64,000 nucleotides of DNA from CAWDJT01 sp963828705 (GTDB lineage Bacteria; Desulfobacterota; Syntrophobacteria; Syntrophobacterales; Syntrophobacteraceae). The notes under the pieces were generated by a model. The model was not told the origin of the DNA. It saw only the letters and a program-made list of their open reading frames with translations, and searched no databases. The stretch is taken from NCBI GenBank assembly GCA_963828705.1, contig CAWHGA010000023.1, positions 62,001 through 126,000 on the forward strand. Direction: 5' to 3'. Every line of letters starts with the position of its first letter. Positions within the stretch are counted from its first letter, which is position 1. A program made the translations under genes and the position numbers. Below, one piece after another: positions 1 through 8,916 of this stretch.

Positions 1-667
1 GCTCAGGCGGCGGATTTCGGTCTTGCAGGAGACCCCGATCAGCGGCCGTTGCACCGCTTCTCCGAAAACATTGGAAAACTTGCGGATTTCCGGGAAGACC
101 TCAATGGTCAGCAGCTGTTCACCACGCTGTATTTGCAGAGTAATCGGACGATTGGGGTCTTCCTGAATGGTTTGCGACAAATCTTCCCACTGGACCAGCG
201 GCTTGCCGTTCACTTCCAGGATCTTGTCCCCGGCCAGAACACCAGCCCTGGACGCTGGTGAATCGGCACTCACCGACTCAATGGTGGTGGTTGGATGAGG
301 ACATGCCGGTGAGCGAAAAAGTGATGGTGAAGACCACCAAGGCCAGCAAGATGTTGCAGAACGGGCCGGCAAAAACGATCGCGGCACGCTTTGCCACCTT
401 CTGTTGGGTGAAGCTCCTGGCCAGTTGTTCCGCCGGGATCTCTTCCTCCTGGTCCTCACCGAGCATTTTGACGTAGCCGCCCAGAGGGATGGCTGAGAGG
501 CGATACTCCGTTTCGCCGCGCTGGAAGCTCCACAGCTTGGGACCAAAGCCCAGGGAAAAACGCAGCACCACGACGTCAAGCCACTTGGCGACGAGAAAAT
601 GGCCCAGTTCATGCACAAAAATCAGAATTCCCAAAACCACGATGGTGGCAGCGATGCTAGTAAACAA
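1..667 (-). CDS. rseP: RseP-type site-2 zinc metalloprotease, C-terminus cut by window edge, one frameshift
   Basis: Intramembrane zinc protease that cleaves anti-sigma factors and signal-peptide remnants in the inner membrane. The N-terminal half (278-667) shows the first membrane segment with the HELGH zinc motif near residues 18-22, and the GYVKM loop. The reading frame then breaks between about 280 and 300. The PDZ domain (AGDKILEVNGK, then IEVFPEIR) continues in the next frame to the window edge at base 1. Translation starts at a TTG at 667, two bases after the dxr stop, with GAGGAGGG in the end of dxr as ribosome site. It is the last visible gene of the rpsB-to-rseP operon. The break is probably a base error, since the gene is usually essential and both halves are well conserved. 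Confidence 0.9.
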
Positions 668-669
668 GA

Positions 670-1848
670 CTAGGCCCTCCTCAGGCCGTTATGAATCATT
701 CGTTCTCCGACTTCACGCGCCCAGCGGTCAGCTTCCAGGATGCTTTGCAGCGTAACCTCACTGGCCATGCTATGCCGTGCCATGGTGTTTTCAATCAGCC
801 GGGGAATATCAAGGAAGCTGATACGTTCGTTGAGGAAGGCATCCACAGCCACTTCATTGGCGGCGTTGAGCACCGCCGGCATGGTGGAACCTTCCCGGCA
901 GGCTTCGTAGGCCAGGCGCAGACAGGGAAACTTGGTGTCATCCGGAGGGTAAAAGGTGAGATTCTGTAGTTGGAACAGATCCAGGGCCGGTAAACGCAGC
1001 GGCAGTCTTTCCGGATAGGAGAGTGCATAGGCGATGGGGGTTTTCATGTCGGGGATGCCGAGCTGGGCAATGACCGACCCATCGACGTATTCGACCATGG
1101 AATGAACAATGCTTTCCGGGTGAATGTGGACGTCGATCTGATCCACCGACACATTGAACAACCAGCGCGCTTCAATAACTTCCAATCCTTTGTTCATGAG
1201 AGTTGCGGAATCGATGGTGATTTTTTTCCCCATGGACCAATTGGGATGCCGGAGGGCCGCCTGGGGGGTGACGGCAGCCAGTTCCTCAGTGGATTTGCGA
1301 AAAAACGGTCCTCCCGAAGCGGTAAGGAGGATGCGGCGCAGGCTGTGCCGCTGGTTTCCCTGGAGCGCCTGAAAAATGGCGCTGTGTTCGCTGTCCACGG
1401 GCAGGAGGCGCACACCGTGGTGTTCCGTCAGCGGCACCACGACGGAGCCGCCGATCACTAGAGTTTCCTTGTTGGCCAGGGCAATGTGTTTGCCGGCTTC
1501 AATGGCGGCCACCGTCGGCATCAAACCGGCGGCCCCCACCATGGCGGCTACCACCATATTTGCCTCGGGCAGGGTGGCGATGGTGCGGTAACCCTCTGGA
1601 CCAGACAAAACTTCCAGTGGGTACGGAACCGCGGCCAAGAGCTGGCGGAGCTGCGCGGCATGGGCCTCATCCAGCACCGCCACCGCCTGTGGCTGGAACT
1701 CTCGGATCTGCTCGCACAAAAGCGCCACATTGCGCCCGGCGGCCAGCCCGGCAATGCGAAAACGATCGGGAAACTGCCGGACCACATCCAGGGTGTTGAC
1801 CCCGATGGAACCGGTACTTCCCAGAATGCTCAAGGCCTTACAGCCCAC
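670..1848 (-). CDS. dxr: 1-deoxy-D-xylulose 5-phosphate reductoisomerase
   Basis: Second step of the MEP isoprenoid pathway, converting DXP to 2-C-methyl-D-erythritol 4-phosphate with NADPH in the cytoplasm. The N-terminal LSILGSTGSIG is the NADPH-binding motif. NKETLV, EHSAIFQ and the SMGKKITIDSATLMNKGLE stretch are the metal and substrate region. About 392 residues is normal for the family. I start it at GTG 1848, 25 bases after the cdsA stop and preceded by GAAAGG. The open frame runs further upstream into cdsA, but that extension has no homology. It feeds uppS, two genes upstream, with isoprenoid precursor, which fits the envelope-lipid theme of the operon. Confidence 0.95.
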   Translation of the reverse strand: MGCKALSILGSTGSIGVNTLDVVRQFPDRFRIAGLAAGRNVALLCEQIREFQPQAVAVLDEAHAAQLRQLLAAVPYPLEVLSGPEGYRTIATLPEANMVVAAMVGAAGLMPTVAAIEAGKHIALANKETLVIGGSVVVPLTEHHGVRLLPVDSEHSAIFQALQGNQRHSLRRILLTASGGPFFRKSTEELAAVTPQAALRHPNWSMGKKITIDSATLMNKGLEVIEARWLFNVSVDQIDVHIHPESIVHSMVEYVDGSVIAQLGIPDMKTPIAYALSYPERLPLRLPALDLFQLQNLTFYPPDDTKFPCLRLAYEACREGSTMPAVLNAANEVAVDAFLNERISFLDIPRLIENTMARHSMASEVTLQSILEADRWAREVGERMIHNGLRRA

Positions 1849-1873
1849 GTGGATAACCTTTCGGATTGCCTGT

Positions 1874-2698
1874 CTAGCGCAGCCACTCATGGAAATACCA
1901 AGCCGTTGGGAAAGCGAACACCAAGCTGTCGAGCCGGTCCAGAAGCCCACCGTGGCCGGGAATCAGGTTGCTGGCGTCCTTCTTGCCGCCCAGGCGTTTG
2001 AGCATGGATTCCAGCAGGTCGCCGATTTGCCCCACGGCCCCCAGCACTGGACAATACAACGCTGCCCAGTGGGATGGGACTTCGGGCAAGAAGATAACGG
2101 CCAGCAACAATCCCACCAGCATGCTGGCGGCCAGGCCGGCCACGGCCCCTTCGCGGGTTTTGTTGGGGCTGACCTGGGGGTAAAGCTTGTGTTTTCCCCA
2201 ACGTCGGCCGCCATAGAAAGCGCCTATATCCCCGGCAAAGACCGTAAGTGCCGTCCAGAGTACCCAGGAACGGCCATTGGGAAGACCCGCCAGGAGCAGC
2301 GCATGGGCCATGAGATAGGGCACATAAATCCATCCCAGGGTAAACCTGGCGAGCATGGATATAACCTTTGGGTCGCCCGGAGACCAGAGGAGGAAGGCCA
2401 GAAATCCGCCAAACAGGGCAGCAACGAGGGAAAACTGCAGGGCCAGCGGGCCACCCAGGGTGGCAGCGATCGGTGGCAGAGCGCCAATGGCAAGAAAAAC
2501 GATCTGCCAGCGGCGGTCCAGCGGGTCGCTGCAAACCAGCGCTTGGAACTCCCACAGACCCACCAGAGAAGCCATCGCTATCACCAGCCACAGACTCCAG
2601 TAGGGGCCTTTAATGACCACCATGAGCAAAAGGCCGCCCAGCAGCAACCCAGTCAACCAACGTTGTTGATGCGAACTCCACTGCCCCAACTGCCACAT
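1874..2698 (-). CDS. cdsA: Phosphatidate cytidylyltransferase
   Basis: Makes CDP-diacylglycerol from phosphatidic acid and CTP, the precursor of phosphatidylglycerol and phosphatidylethanolamine, in the inner membrane. The protein has about eight hydrophobic segments. The family signature lies near the C-terminus: KRLGGKKDASNLIPGHGGLLDRLDS, where the acidic residues bind metal. FAGDIGAFYGGRRWGKHKL is the central conserved loop. The start at ATG 2698 gives 274 residues. A GTG at 2752 would add an 18-residue His-rich lead with no family support. It lies between uppS and dxr in the same operon. Confidence 0.93.
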   Translation of the reverse strand: MWQLGQWSSHQQRWLTGLLLGGLLLMVVIKGPYWSLWLVIAMASLVGLWEFQALVCSDPLDRRWQIVFLAIGALPPIAATLGGPLALQFSLVAALFGGFLAFLLWSPGDPKVISMLARFTLGWIYVPYLMAHALLLAGLPNGRSWVLWTALTVFAGDIGAFYGGRRWGKHKLYPQVSPNKTREGAVAGLAASMLVGLLLAVIFLPEVPSHWAALYCPVLGAVGQIGDLLESMLKRLGGKKDASNLIPGHGGLLDRLDSLVFAFPTAWYFHEWLR

Positions 2699-2844
2699 GG
2701 CTATGCTCTGCTTTCCACAATAATCACGATGATGAGGTTGATGCTGAACCACGACGGAAGATCACCCCGGCGCAGGCGCCTTTGCCAATGGTTCGGCAGC
2801 AGCGCCTGATGGTGCGGGGTTGGCCATCTCAGGAAGGCAGTCCA

Positions 2845-3609
2845 TCAGCCATGGGCTGACCCCACTTCCGCCTCGATCAGTGTGAGTTGCTCGCTGGTTT
2901 TGCCAAAGCGCCGCTCGCGGCGCTGGTAATCCCGCAGCGCGTCTACAAATTCCGCCTCACGGAAATCAGGCCACAGGACATCGGTAAAATAAATCTCGGT
3001 ATAGGCCAGTTGCCAGAGCAGGAAATTGCTGATGCGGTGTTCACCACTGGTGCGAATCAGCAGGTCCGGTTCGGGAAAGGAGTGCGTGAACAAGTACTCG
3101 GCAAAGAGTTCCTGGGTCAGATCCTCAGGCAAGAGCTTCCCTGCCTGGACTTCTTGAGCGAAGAGTTTGGCGGCCCGCAGCAGTTCATCGCGACCCCCGT
3201 AGTTGATGGCGAGATTAAGGTGGAGTTCGTCATTGCGTGAGGTCTGTGCCATGACCTTGCGCAGTCCGTTGACCACATCTTCCGGAATATCGATCAGATC
3301 GCCCAGGTGATGCAACCGAATCCCGTGTTCCATCATTTCCGGCAATTCCGACTTGAGGAATTGCTTCAGGAGTTGCCACAACGCTGCAATCTCGAGAGAC
3401 GGGCGTTGCCAGTTTTCCTTGGAGAAGGCGTAGAGGGTCAGGTATGGGATGTTGAGCTCACGGCACTTGCGTACCACGGCCCGGACCGAATTGCTGCCTT
3501 CCTGGTGGCCGGCAATCCGATTGAGGAGTCGTTTGCGTGCCCACCGGCCGTTGCCATCCATGATGATGGCTACGTGGCGGGGGAGTCTCTGCGCGTCCAG
3601 TTGGTCCAT
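2845..3609 (-). CDS. uppS: Undecaprenyl diphosphate synthase (cis-prenyltransferase)
   Basis: Condenses isopentenyl diphosphate units onto farnesyl diphosphate to make the C55 carrier lipid used for peptidoglycan and LPS. HVAIIMDGNGRWA near residue 12 holds the catalytic Asp. YAFSKENWQRP, NLAINYGGRDEL and the C-terminal DLLIRTSGEHRISNFLLWQ, with EIYFTDVLWPDF, are all family signatures. The 254-residue length is typical. It sits 20 bases after frr, with a weak GGGA ribosome site before the ATG. The carrier lipid it makes is also the likely acceptor for the UbiA/DprE1/DprE2-like enzymes at 20-23 kb. Confidence 0.95.
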   Translation of the reverse strand: MDQLDAQRLPRHVAIIMDGNGRWARKRLLNRIAGHQEGSNSVRAVVRKCRELNIPYLTLYAFSKENWQRPSLEIAALWQLLKQFLKSELPEMMEHGIRLHHLGDLIDIPEDVVNGLRKVMAQTSRNDELHLNLAINYGGRDELLRAAKLFAQEVQAGKLLPEDLTQELFAEYLFTHSFPEPDLLIRTSGEHRISNFLLWQLAYTEIYFTDVLWPDFREAEFVDALRDYQRRERRFGKTSEQLTLIEAEVGSAHG

Positions 3610-3629
3610 ATCCCGGTGGCTGGAAGATC

Positions 3630-4187
3630 TCAGACTTCCAGGATCTCTTTCTCTTTGCTGGCGTAGACGGCGTCGGCCTGTTTGATCAATTCGTCGGTAA
3701 TCTTCTGCACCTCATCCTGGCCGCGGAACTGTTCGTCTTCGGAAATCGCCTTGTCTTTCTTCAGGTCCTTGAGCATCTCGTTGCTGTCGCGGCGGATGTT
3801 GCGTAGCGACACTTTACTTTCCTCGGCCATCTTGCGGATGACCTTGACCAACTCCCGGCGGCGTTCTTCCGTCAGTGGCGGGATGCTGATGCGGATGATC
3901 TTGCCGTCATTCATCGGGGTGAGCCCCAGTTCCGATTTCAAAATGGCCTTTTCAATATCGCCGATGACCGAAGTATCCCAAGGTTGAATAGTGATGGAGC
4001 GCGAATCCGGAACCGTGAGGGTGGCGATCTGGTTCAATGGCGTCGATGTTCCGTAGTAGTCCATGCGGATCCCATCCAACAGGGCCACCGACGCCCGCCC
4101 GGTCCGCACCCGTTTGAATTCCCGTTCGAGGCTTTCAATGACCTTCTTCATACGATCACGAGTATCTGCATAGACATCATTTAGCAT
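3630..4187 (-). CDS. frr: Ribosome recycling factor
   Basis: Splits post-termination ribosomes together with EF-G and IF3. The 185 residues match the family exactly. Recognisable parts are the N-terminal helix with MKKVIESLEREFKRVRTGRAS, the LLDGIRMDYYGTSTPLNQIAT segment, and the C-terminal ISEDEQFRGQDEVQKITDE helix. The ATG at 4187 overlaps the end of pyrH by 11 bases. A strong GGAGGGAG ribosome site lies in the pyrH C-terminus, so translation is probably coupled. Confidence 0.97.
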   Translation of the reverse strand: MLNDVYADTRDRMKKVIESLEREFKRVRTGRASVALLDGIRMDYYGTSTPLNQIATLTVPDSRSITIQPWDTSVIGDIEKAILKSELGLTPMNDGKIIRISIPPLTEERRRELVKVIRKMAEESKVSLRNIRRDSNEMLKDLKKDKAISEDEQFRGQDEVQKITDELIKQADAVYASKEKEILEV

Positions 4188-4914
4188 TGCCTACTCCCTC
4201 CACCACGGTTCCTATGGGTTCACCCATGATGACCTTCTTGATGTTGCCCGGTTGGCGCAGGCTGAAAACCACAATGCGCATGTTGTGGTCTCGCGCCAGA
4301 GAAATGGCGGTGGCATCCATCACCTTAAGATTTTTTTGCAGTACTTCGGTGTAGTTGATCCGGTCATACTTGACTGCCGATGGATCCTTTTCGGGGTCGG
4401 TAGCGTAAACGCCATCCACCTTAGTGGCCTTGAGCAGGACGTCAGCTCCGATTTCCATGGCCCGCAGAGCGGCAGCGGTATCCGTGGTGAAAAAAGGATT
4501 GCCGGTGCCGGCCGCAAAGATGACCACGCGACCTTTTTCCAGGTGGCTGATGGCGCGCCCTCGAATGTAGGGTTCAGCGACTTCCTTCATGTCAATGGCT
4601 GATTGTACCCGGGTGACCACTCCCCGCTTGTCCAGGGCCTGCTTCAGGGCCAGGGCATTCATGACCGTGGCCAGCATCCCCATGTAATCGGCGGTGGCAC
4701 GGTCCATGCCGCGGGACGCAGCGGAAACCCCCCGAAAAATGTTGCCGCCGCCAATGACCACGGCAATCTCCACCCCGAGCCCGTGAACTTCCTGGGTCTC
4801 CTCGGCGATTTGTTCGATGACGGCGGCATCGATACCATAGGGTTCGCTACCCAGCAGGGCTTCACCGCTAAGCTTCAAAAGAATTCGGCGGTAGAATGGT
4901 TTTGCCATCTCCAC
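4177..4914 (-). CDS. pyrH: UMP kinase
   Basis: Phosphorylates UMP to UDP in pyrimidine synthesis as a hexameric, amino-acid-kinase-fold enzyme. The N-terminus YRRILLKLSGEALLG, the GGGNIFRG phosphate loop, and the C-terminal TGNPFFTTDTAAALRA and LLKATKVDGVYATDP segments are diagnostic. The start could be GTG 4914 (GGGA five bases upstream) or ATG 4908, only two codons apart. The gene lies between tsf and frr in the standard translation cluster. Confidence 0.96.
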   Translation of the reverse strand: MEMAKPFYRRILLKLSGEALLGSEPYGIDAAVIEQIAEETQEVHGLGVEIAVVIGGGNIFRGVSAASRGMDRATADYMGMLATVMNALALKQALDKRGVVTRVQSAIDMKEVAEPYIRGRAISHLEKGRVVIFAAGTGNPFFTTDTAAALRAMEIGADVLLKATKVDGVYATDPEKDPSAVKYDRINYTEVLQKNLKVMDATAISLARDHNMRIVVFSLRQPGNIKKVIMGEPIGTVVEGVGNAK

Positions 4915-5058
4915 AAGATTCCCAAAGGTTCACAATACTCAAGATTGAAAACGCAAAATCCTTGTCACAGAGGAACAGGTGCCAACACGACCACGAGACT
5001 CTCCAGCTATGACTTGCGGGATCGTTCAACCGCCGGCAGGACGAGCCAATGCCTGTTC

Positions 5059-5656
5059 CTATTCCGCGCCCAACTGGAAGCGTACAAAACGACGGACGAT
5101 GATTTTTTCGCCGGTCTTGGCGATTAGCTCATTCAGATAGTCCTGGATGGTCTTGTCCGGATCCTTGACATAGGCCTGTTCCAGAAGGACCACTTCCTGG
5201 AAATACTTGCGCATCTTGCCGTCCACCATCTTTTCCAGGATATTGGCTGGCTTGCCGGATTCCTGCGCCTGGGCCAGATAAATGGAGCGTTCGCGCTCAA
5301 TCACATCCTGGGCCACATCTTCTTTGCTAATTCCCAAGGGGATTGGTGGCCGCGATGTGCATCGCAATGTTTTTGACAAATTCCTGAAAATCCTGGCTCT
5401 TGGCGGCGAAATCGGTTTCGCAGTTCACTTCCACCAGCACGCCCATGCGTCCGCCAGCATGGATATAGGCGTGCACCAGACCTTCTGACGCCATCTTGCC
5501 GGCGCGTTTCATGGCGGTTGCCAGGCCCTTCTGGCGCAGCAGATCCACGGCCTTGTTCATGTCACCGCCGGTCTCCTGCAAAGCCTGTTTGCAGTCCATC
5601 ATCCCGGCATTGGTTTTTTCCCGCAACTCCCGAACCATTGTAGCTGTAATTTCCAA
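5059..5656 (-). CDS. tsf: Elongation factor Ts, one-base frame break
   Basis: Nucleotide exchange factor for EF-Tu. The N-terminal part reads LEITATMVRELREKTNAGMM, the EF-Ts signature, followed by VNCETDFAA. The frame breaks at a run of four G (plus strand 5338-5341). Dropping one base there joins ATNP directly to LGISKEDVAQDVIERER and on to EKMVDGKMRKYF, giving a normal short-type EF-Ts of about 198 residues. I start at TTG 5656 because GGAGG sits seven bases upstream. The in-frame ATG further upstream would add MKIWRDP, which is not part of the family. Since tsf is essential, the break is almost certainly a base-calling error. Confidence 0.93.
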
Positions 5657-5728
5657 TGGATCCCTCCAAATTTTCAAAATAGGATCGCGGCCTGGCTGTT
5701 CATCTCCTCAAGCCACGCATATTTCAAC

Positions 5729-5760
5729 AGTAACAGAGGTCGCCAGCGACCTCTGTTACT
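5729..5760 (-). promoter_or_regulatory. Perfect 15-bp stem-loop between rpsB and tsf
   Basis: Bases 5729-5743 are perfectly complementary to 5746-5760, leaving a two-base loop, in the rpsB-tsf gap. No clear T-run follows on the minus strand. It is more likely a partial attenuator, processing site or mRNA-stabilising hairpin than a full intrinsic terminator. The rpsB-tsf gap of E. coli also carries a stem-loop attenuator, so the position is suggestive. Confidence 0.7.
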
Positions 5761-5800
5761 TGTCAGTATTCGCTTCTGGTCAAATCAACAACCAGGGTTT

Positions 5801-6631
5801 TTACGCTTGTTCCTCGGTGTCGGCACCGGGCACCGGATTAACGATTTCCACCACCGGGCCACCGCTTTCAGTGCTGAGGATCTGGCCGGCCGGTACCTCG
5901 TCATAGGTCTCCGGCCCCTTGTCCTTAACTGCCTGGCTGGCTTCGTCGTAACGTTGCCGCCCTTCCGCGCAGGCATCGGCGATCTTGGCGGTTACCAGGC
6001 GGATGGCACGAATGGCGTCATCGTTGCCGGGAATGGGATGGTCGATGACGTCGGGATCGCAATTGGTATCGACAATGGCCACTACCGGAATACCGAGGCG
6101 GTTAGCCTCCGATACGGCAATCTTTTCCTTGTGCGGGTCCACGATGAAAACCACACCGGGCAGGCGCCCCATGTCCTTGATGCCGCCGAGGTTGATTTCC
6201 AGCTTTTCCCTTTCCCGCTGCAATTCCAGGATTTCTTTCTTGGGGAAACGGTTGATGCTGCCATCCGCGACTATCGAGTCCAGTTCCTTGAGGCGATCGA
6301 TGCCCTTTTTGATGGTCTTGAAATTGGTGAGCATGCCGCCCAGCCAGCGGTGGTTGATAAAATACATCCCGCAACGCTGAGCTTCTTCGCGGATGGCATC
6401 CTGGGCCTGGCGCTTGGTGCCGACAAACAGGACGGATTCGCCAGCTGCTGCGCTGTTGACAACATACTGGTAGGCCTGACGGAACAGCTTGACGGTGCGC
6501 TGCAGGTCGATGATGTAAATGCCATTGCGGGCACCAAAGATGTAGGGTTTCATCTTGGGGTTCCAACGGCGCGTCTGATGGCCGAAATGGACCCCGGCTT
6601 CCAACAACTGCTTCATACTGATTGCCGACAT
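5801..6631 (-). CDS. rpsB: 30S ribosomal protein S2
   Basis: Structural protein of the small subunit and binding platform for S1. It begins MSAISMKQLLEAGVHFGHQTRRWNPKM, the classical S2 N-terminus, and contains GTKRQAQ, RWLGGMLTNFKTI and NRLGIPVVAIVDTNCDP. ATG 6631 is chosen because AGGAGAT lies just upstream; the longer open frame to 6730 has no S2 homology. At 276 residues it carries an acidic C-terminal tail of about 40 residues beyond the core, common in Desulfobacterota. It is the first gene of the operon running leftwards to rseP. Confidence 0.97.
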   Translation of the reverse strand: MSAISMKQLLEAGVHFGHQTRRWNPKMKPYIFGARNGIYIIDLQRTVKLFRQAYQYVVNSAAAGESVLFVGTKRQAQDAIREEAQRCGMYFINHRWLGGMLTNFKTIKKGIDRLKELDSIVADGSINRFPKKEILELQREREKLEINLGGIKDMGRLPGVVFIVDPHKEKIAVSEANRLGIPVVAIVDTNCDPDVIDHPIPGNDDAIRAIRLVTAKIADACAEGRQRYDEASQAVKDKGPETYDEVPAGQILSTESGGPVVEIVNPVPGADTEEQA

Positions 6632-6742
6632 AAAATCTCCTTCTGGTTTCATCCTCCATCCCCACTCACTCGCCCGACCCACGTCTGCGTGCAAGCACCA
6701 AAAGAACTTCGGGGATGTGCGAATTCGCAAAATCTCAGCTTA

Positions 6743-7171
6743 CTACCACGGAGCAGAGTGATTTCGCAACAAAATTTGCCGCACCCAAATCATGGTTTCG
6801 AAATTTTGTCCACTACCTTTTCGTAATAGTGCTGATTTTCTTCCAAGAGCGGCGGACACCGGTCGCATCATGTTGAGTTTCATGATCATGAAGTTGAGTT
6901 TTTTCATCTGCCGATACTTCTCCTGGGTATCCTGGATGCCGGCCAGGAGTTCTTCGGTTTGGCGGATGTCTTTGCGCAACTGCAATTCCGGTGGAAGGCA
7001 GTCGGCGTTTTTCAAGACCTTGTAAGCGAGCCGGAGATCATCCGGCAGGTGGCTGTCATCCTCCAATTGCAGCGGTTCCCCGCAGCCCGGAAGATTGTCG
7101 AAGTCGCCCCGCCGAATGGCTTCCTGGATTTTTTCCTCAACCAGTTTGTGATAGGCGGAAAAAAGACTCAT
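6743..7171 (-). CDS. DUF1992 (DnaJ-homologue subfamily C 28-like) protein
   Basis: A 142-residue protein with the DUF1992 core in its first 70 residues (VEEKIQEAIRRGDFDNLPGCGEPLQLEDD, then DLRLAYKVLKNADCLPPELQLRKDI). The domain is found in bacteria and fused to J-domains in eukaryotic DNAJC28, but its biochemical role is not established. The start at ATG 7171 is supported by GGAGG eight bases upstream. The C-terminal half is basic and helical. It is divergent from the next gene at 7314 and ends about 110 bases upstream of the rpsB start on the same strand. Confidence 0.85.
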   Translation of the reverse strand: MSLFSAYHKLVEEKIQEAIRRGDFDNLPGCGEPLQLEDDSHLPDDLRLAYKVLKNADCLPPELQLRKDIRQTEELLAGIQDTQEKYRQMKKLNFMIMKLNMMRPVSAALGRKSALLRKGSGQNFETMIWVRQILLRNHSAPW

Positions 7172-7313
7172 ACTGCTGCCTCCGCATGGCAAACCGTGCG
7201 GGTTATGCTGACAAGAGGTTTGCCAAAGGTGTCGTGACGCGTTATTCCTCCCAAGGGGCGAACCGAGATCGGTAGCCGCAAATCTCCGAAGAGACCAATT
7301 CACAGGAGTCATA

Positions 7314-8057
7314 ATGGATTCGGTGGTACAAGGCAACCTTCCGGGTTTTGACAACGAGGCGGCTGTCAAGAAAGATGGCGGGCCGACACAGAATGTGGAC
7401 ATATCTCCAGGCCCCATTTGGATTCTGGGGGCCGGCCGCTTCGGCCACATTGCTGCGGAAAGGCTGGCCAGTCGGTATCCGCAGACTGGCCTGGTGGTGG
7501 TGGACCAGCAGGCCCAGCGGTTGAGGGAATTCCATGAAGCCTCAGGGGTTTCGATCCATCAGGAAGACGCCATCACTTTCATCGCGCATCGTCCATTGGC
7601 GGAGAATCAATGGATCGTTCCGGCCGTTCCAGTGCATGTGGCGTGTCTCTGGCTCATGGAACGCCTTGGCGGTGAGGGTGAGGTTCAGCCTCTGGTGGTT
7701 CCCACAGAGGTCGATGAGCAAGTGCCCAATCCGTATCGAGTGACAGCTGGAGCGGTGTATGCCAGCTTTGCCACCTTTCGCTGCCCCGATGCCTGCAGTG
7801 AACCTGAGGGGCTTTGTACTCACACGGGTCAGCCGCGTCCCGGCAATCTCTATGACCGTCTGGCGGCTATCGAAGTCCAGGGGTTTCAGGTGGTGGTGAT
7901 TCGCAGCTGGCAATTGGCGCCGGGGGTTGGCGGTTTTCGCGGGGAACAACTGCATGCTGCCGCCGGCCGTATCCATGCCCGCCCGGGTCGGTGGATTATC
8001 GCCACCAGTTGCCGTTGCCACGCCGTGATTGATGCCTTGGTGTTCCAGCGGGACTGA
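7314..8057 (+). CDS. Conserved hypothetical protein with Rossmann-like N-terminus
   Basis: A 247-residue protein. Residues 36-60 (IWILGAGRFGHIAAERLASRYP) form a GxGxxG dinucleotide-binding motif like that of TrkA-N domains, followed by VVVDQQAQRLREF, a plausible second strand ending in Asp. The C-terminal half holds several Cys residues (CPDACSEPEGLC, later SCRCHAV) that could bind metal. It lacks membrane segments and the rest of TrkA. CAGGAG precedes the ATG. It stands alone between divergent and convergent neighbours. Function is unknown; NAD(H) binding is an inference from the glycine motif. Confidence 0.75.
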   Translation: MDSVVQGNLPGFDNEAAVKKDGGPTQNVDISPGPIWILGAGRFGHIAAERLASRYPQTGLVVVDQQAQRLREFHEASGVSIHQEDAITFIAHRPLAENQWIVPAVPVHVACLWLMERLGGEGEVQPLVVPTEVDEQVPNPYRVTAGAVYASFATFRCPDACSEPEGLCTHTGQPRPGNLYDRLAAIEVQGFQVVVIRSWQLAPGVGGFRGEQLHAAAGRIHARPGRWIIATSCRCHAVIDALVFQRD

Positions 8058-8193
8058 TCATTTTTTGATGGTTTCGCAAAAAGTCTAGTATCTACCTGGT
8101 GTCAAACTCTCAGAAAATTGGTAGCTCGCTCATGCCTTACTCTACCATTGCTGGCAGACCATTACGGATGTGTTCAGCCCTGGTGGGGGAGCT

Positions 8194-8916
8194 TTACAGC
8201 AGGTCGTTCAATGTCTTGTGCAAACAGTCTTCAGCCCGATAACCGGCAATCCTTGCCAGATTGACGATTGCCAGCAGAAGCTCGCCAAAGACGGCCGGTG
8301 CAACGCCGCTCCGGGCTGTCATGGCTTGTTCGAGCGATGCTAACCTGATGGCGGCCTCTTTAACCTGCCGGGCGGCATCATCCCAGGCGGGCTGCTGGGG
8401 GGCCAGGCGTGAGAGCACTCGATAGGTCCGCATCAAAGCCGGCAACGTCGCGGGAATGTCGGCCAGCCCATTTGCTTTGCCCTCGGAGCTGGCTTCGGCT
8501 GCCTTGATCTTTTCCCAGTTGTCACGTACTTCCTGGGTGGATTCGACCACGGTATCGCCAAATACGTGCGGGTGCCGCCGGATCATTTTGGCTGTGATTC
8601 CGGCGCAGACATCTTCCAGCGAGAATGCATCGGCCTCTTCGTAGAGGTGCACCACAAAGAGCACCATAAAGAGGAGATCGCCCAGTTCGTCTCCGGCCTC
8701 GGAAGTGTGGCCGGCAACAATGGCGGCAGCGGCCTCATGGGCTTCCTCCACCAGATAGGTCTGAACGCTTTGCGGAGTCTGCTTCCGATCCCAGGGGCAG
8801 CCGGGTTCGCCGCGCAACTGGTCGATGATTTCCCAGATCCGGGAGACGTGCCGGAAACGGTCCACCAGATCCGTTTGGGGAGGGAGTTCGGGGGGAATAG
8901 AGGGGTGCAGCGTCAT
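8194..8916 (-). CDS. mazG: Nucleoside triphosphate pyrophosphohydrolase MazG
   Basis: Hydrolyses (d)NTPs to NMP and pyrophosphate, a house-cleaning enzyme. The signatures GCPWDRKQTPQSVQTYLVEEAHE and DELGDLLFMVLFVVHL carry the metal-binding acidic residues. MIRRHPHVFGD and NWEKIKAAE complete the N-terminal MazG domain. At about 240 residues it is the two-domain type, though the C-terminal repeat is weak. The ATG at 8916 overlaps the TGA of cvpA (TGATG), so the two are translationally coupled. Confidence 0.93.
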   Translation of the reverse strand: MTLHPSIPPELPPQTDLVDRFRHVSRIWEIIDQLRGEPGCPWDRKQTPQSVQTYLVEEAHEAAAAIVAGHTSEAGDELGDLLFMVLFVVHLYEEADAFSLEDVCAGITAKMIRRHPHVFGDTVVESTQEVRDNWEKIKAAEASSEGKANGLADIPATLPALMRTYRVLSRLAPQQPAWDDAARQVKEAAIRLASLEQAMTARSGVAPAVFGELLLAIVNLARIAGYRAEDCLHKTLNDLL

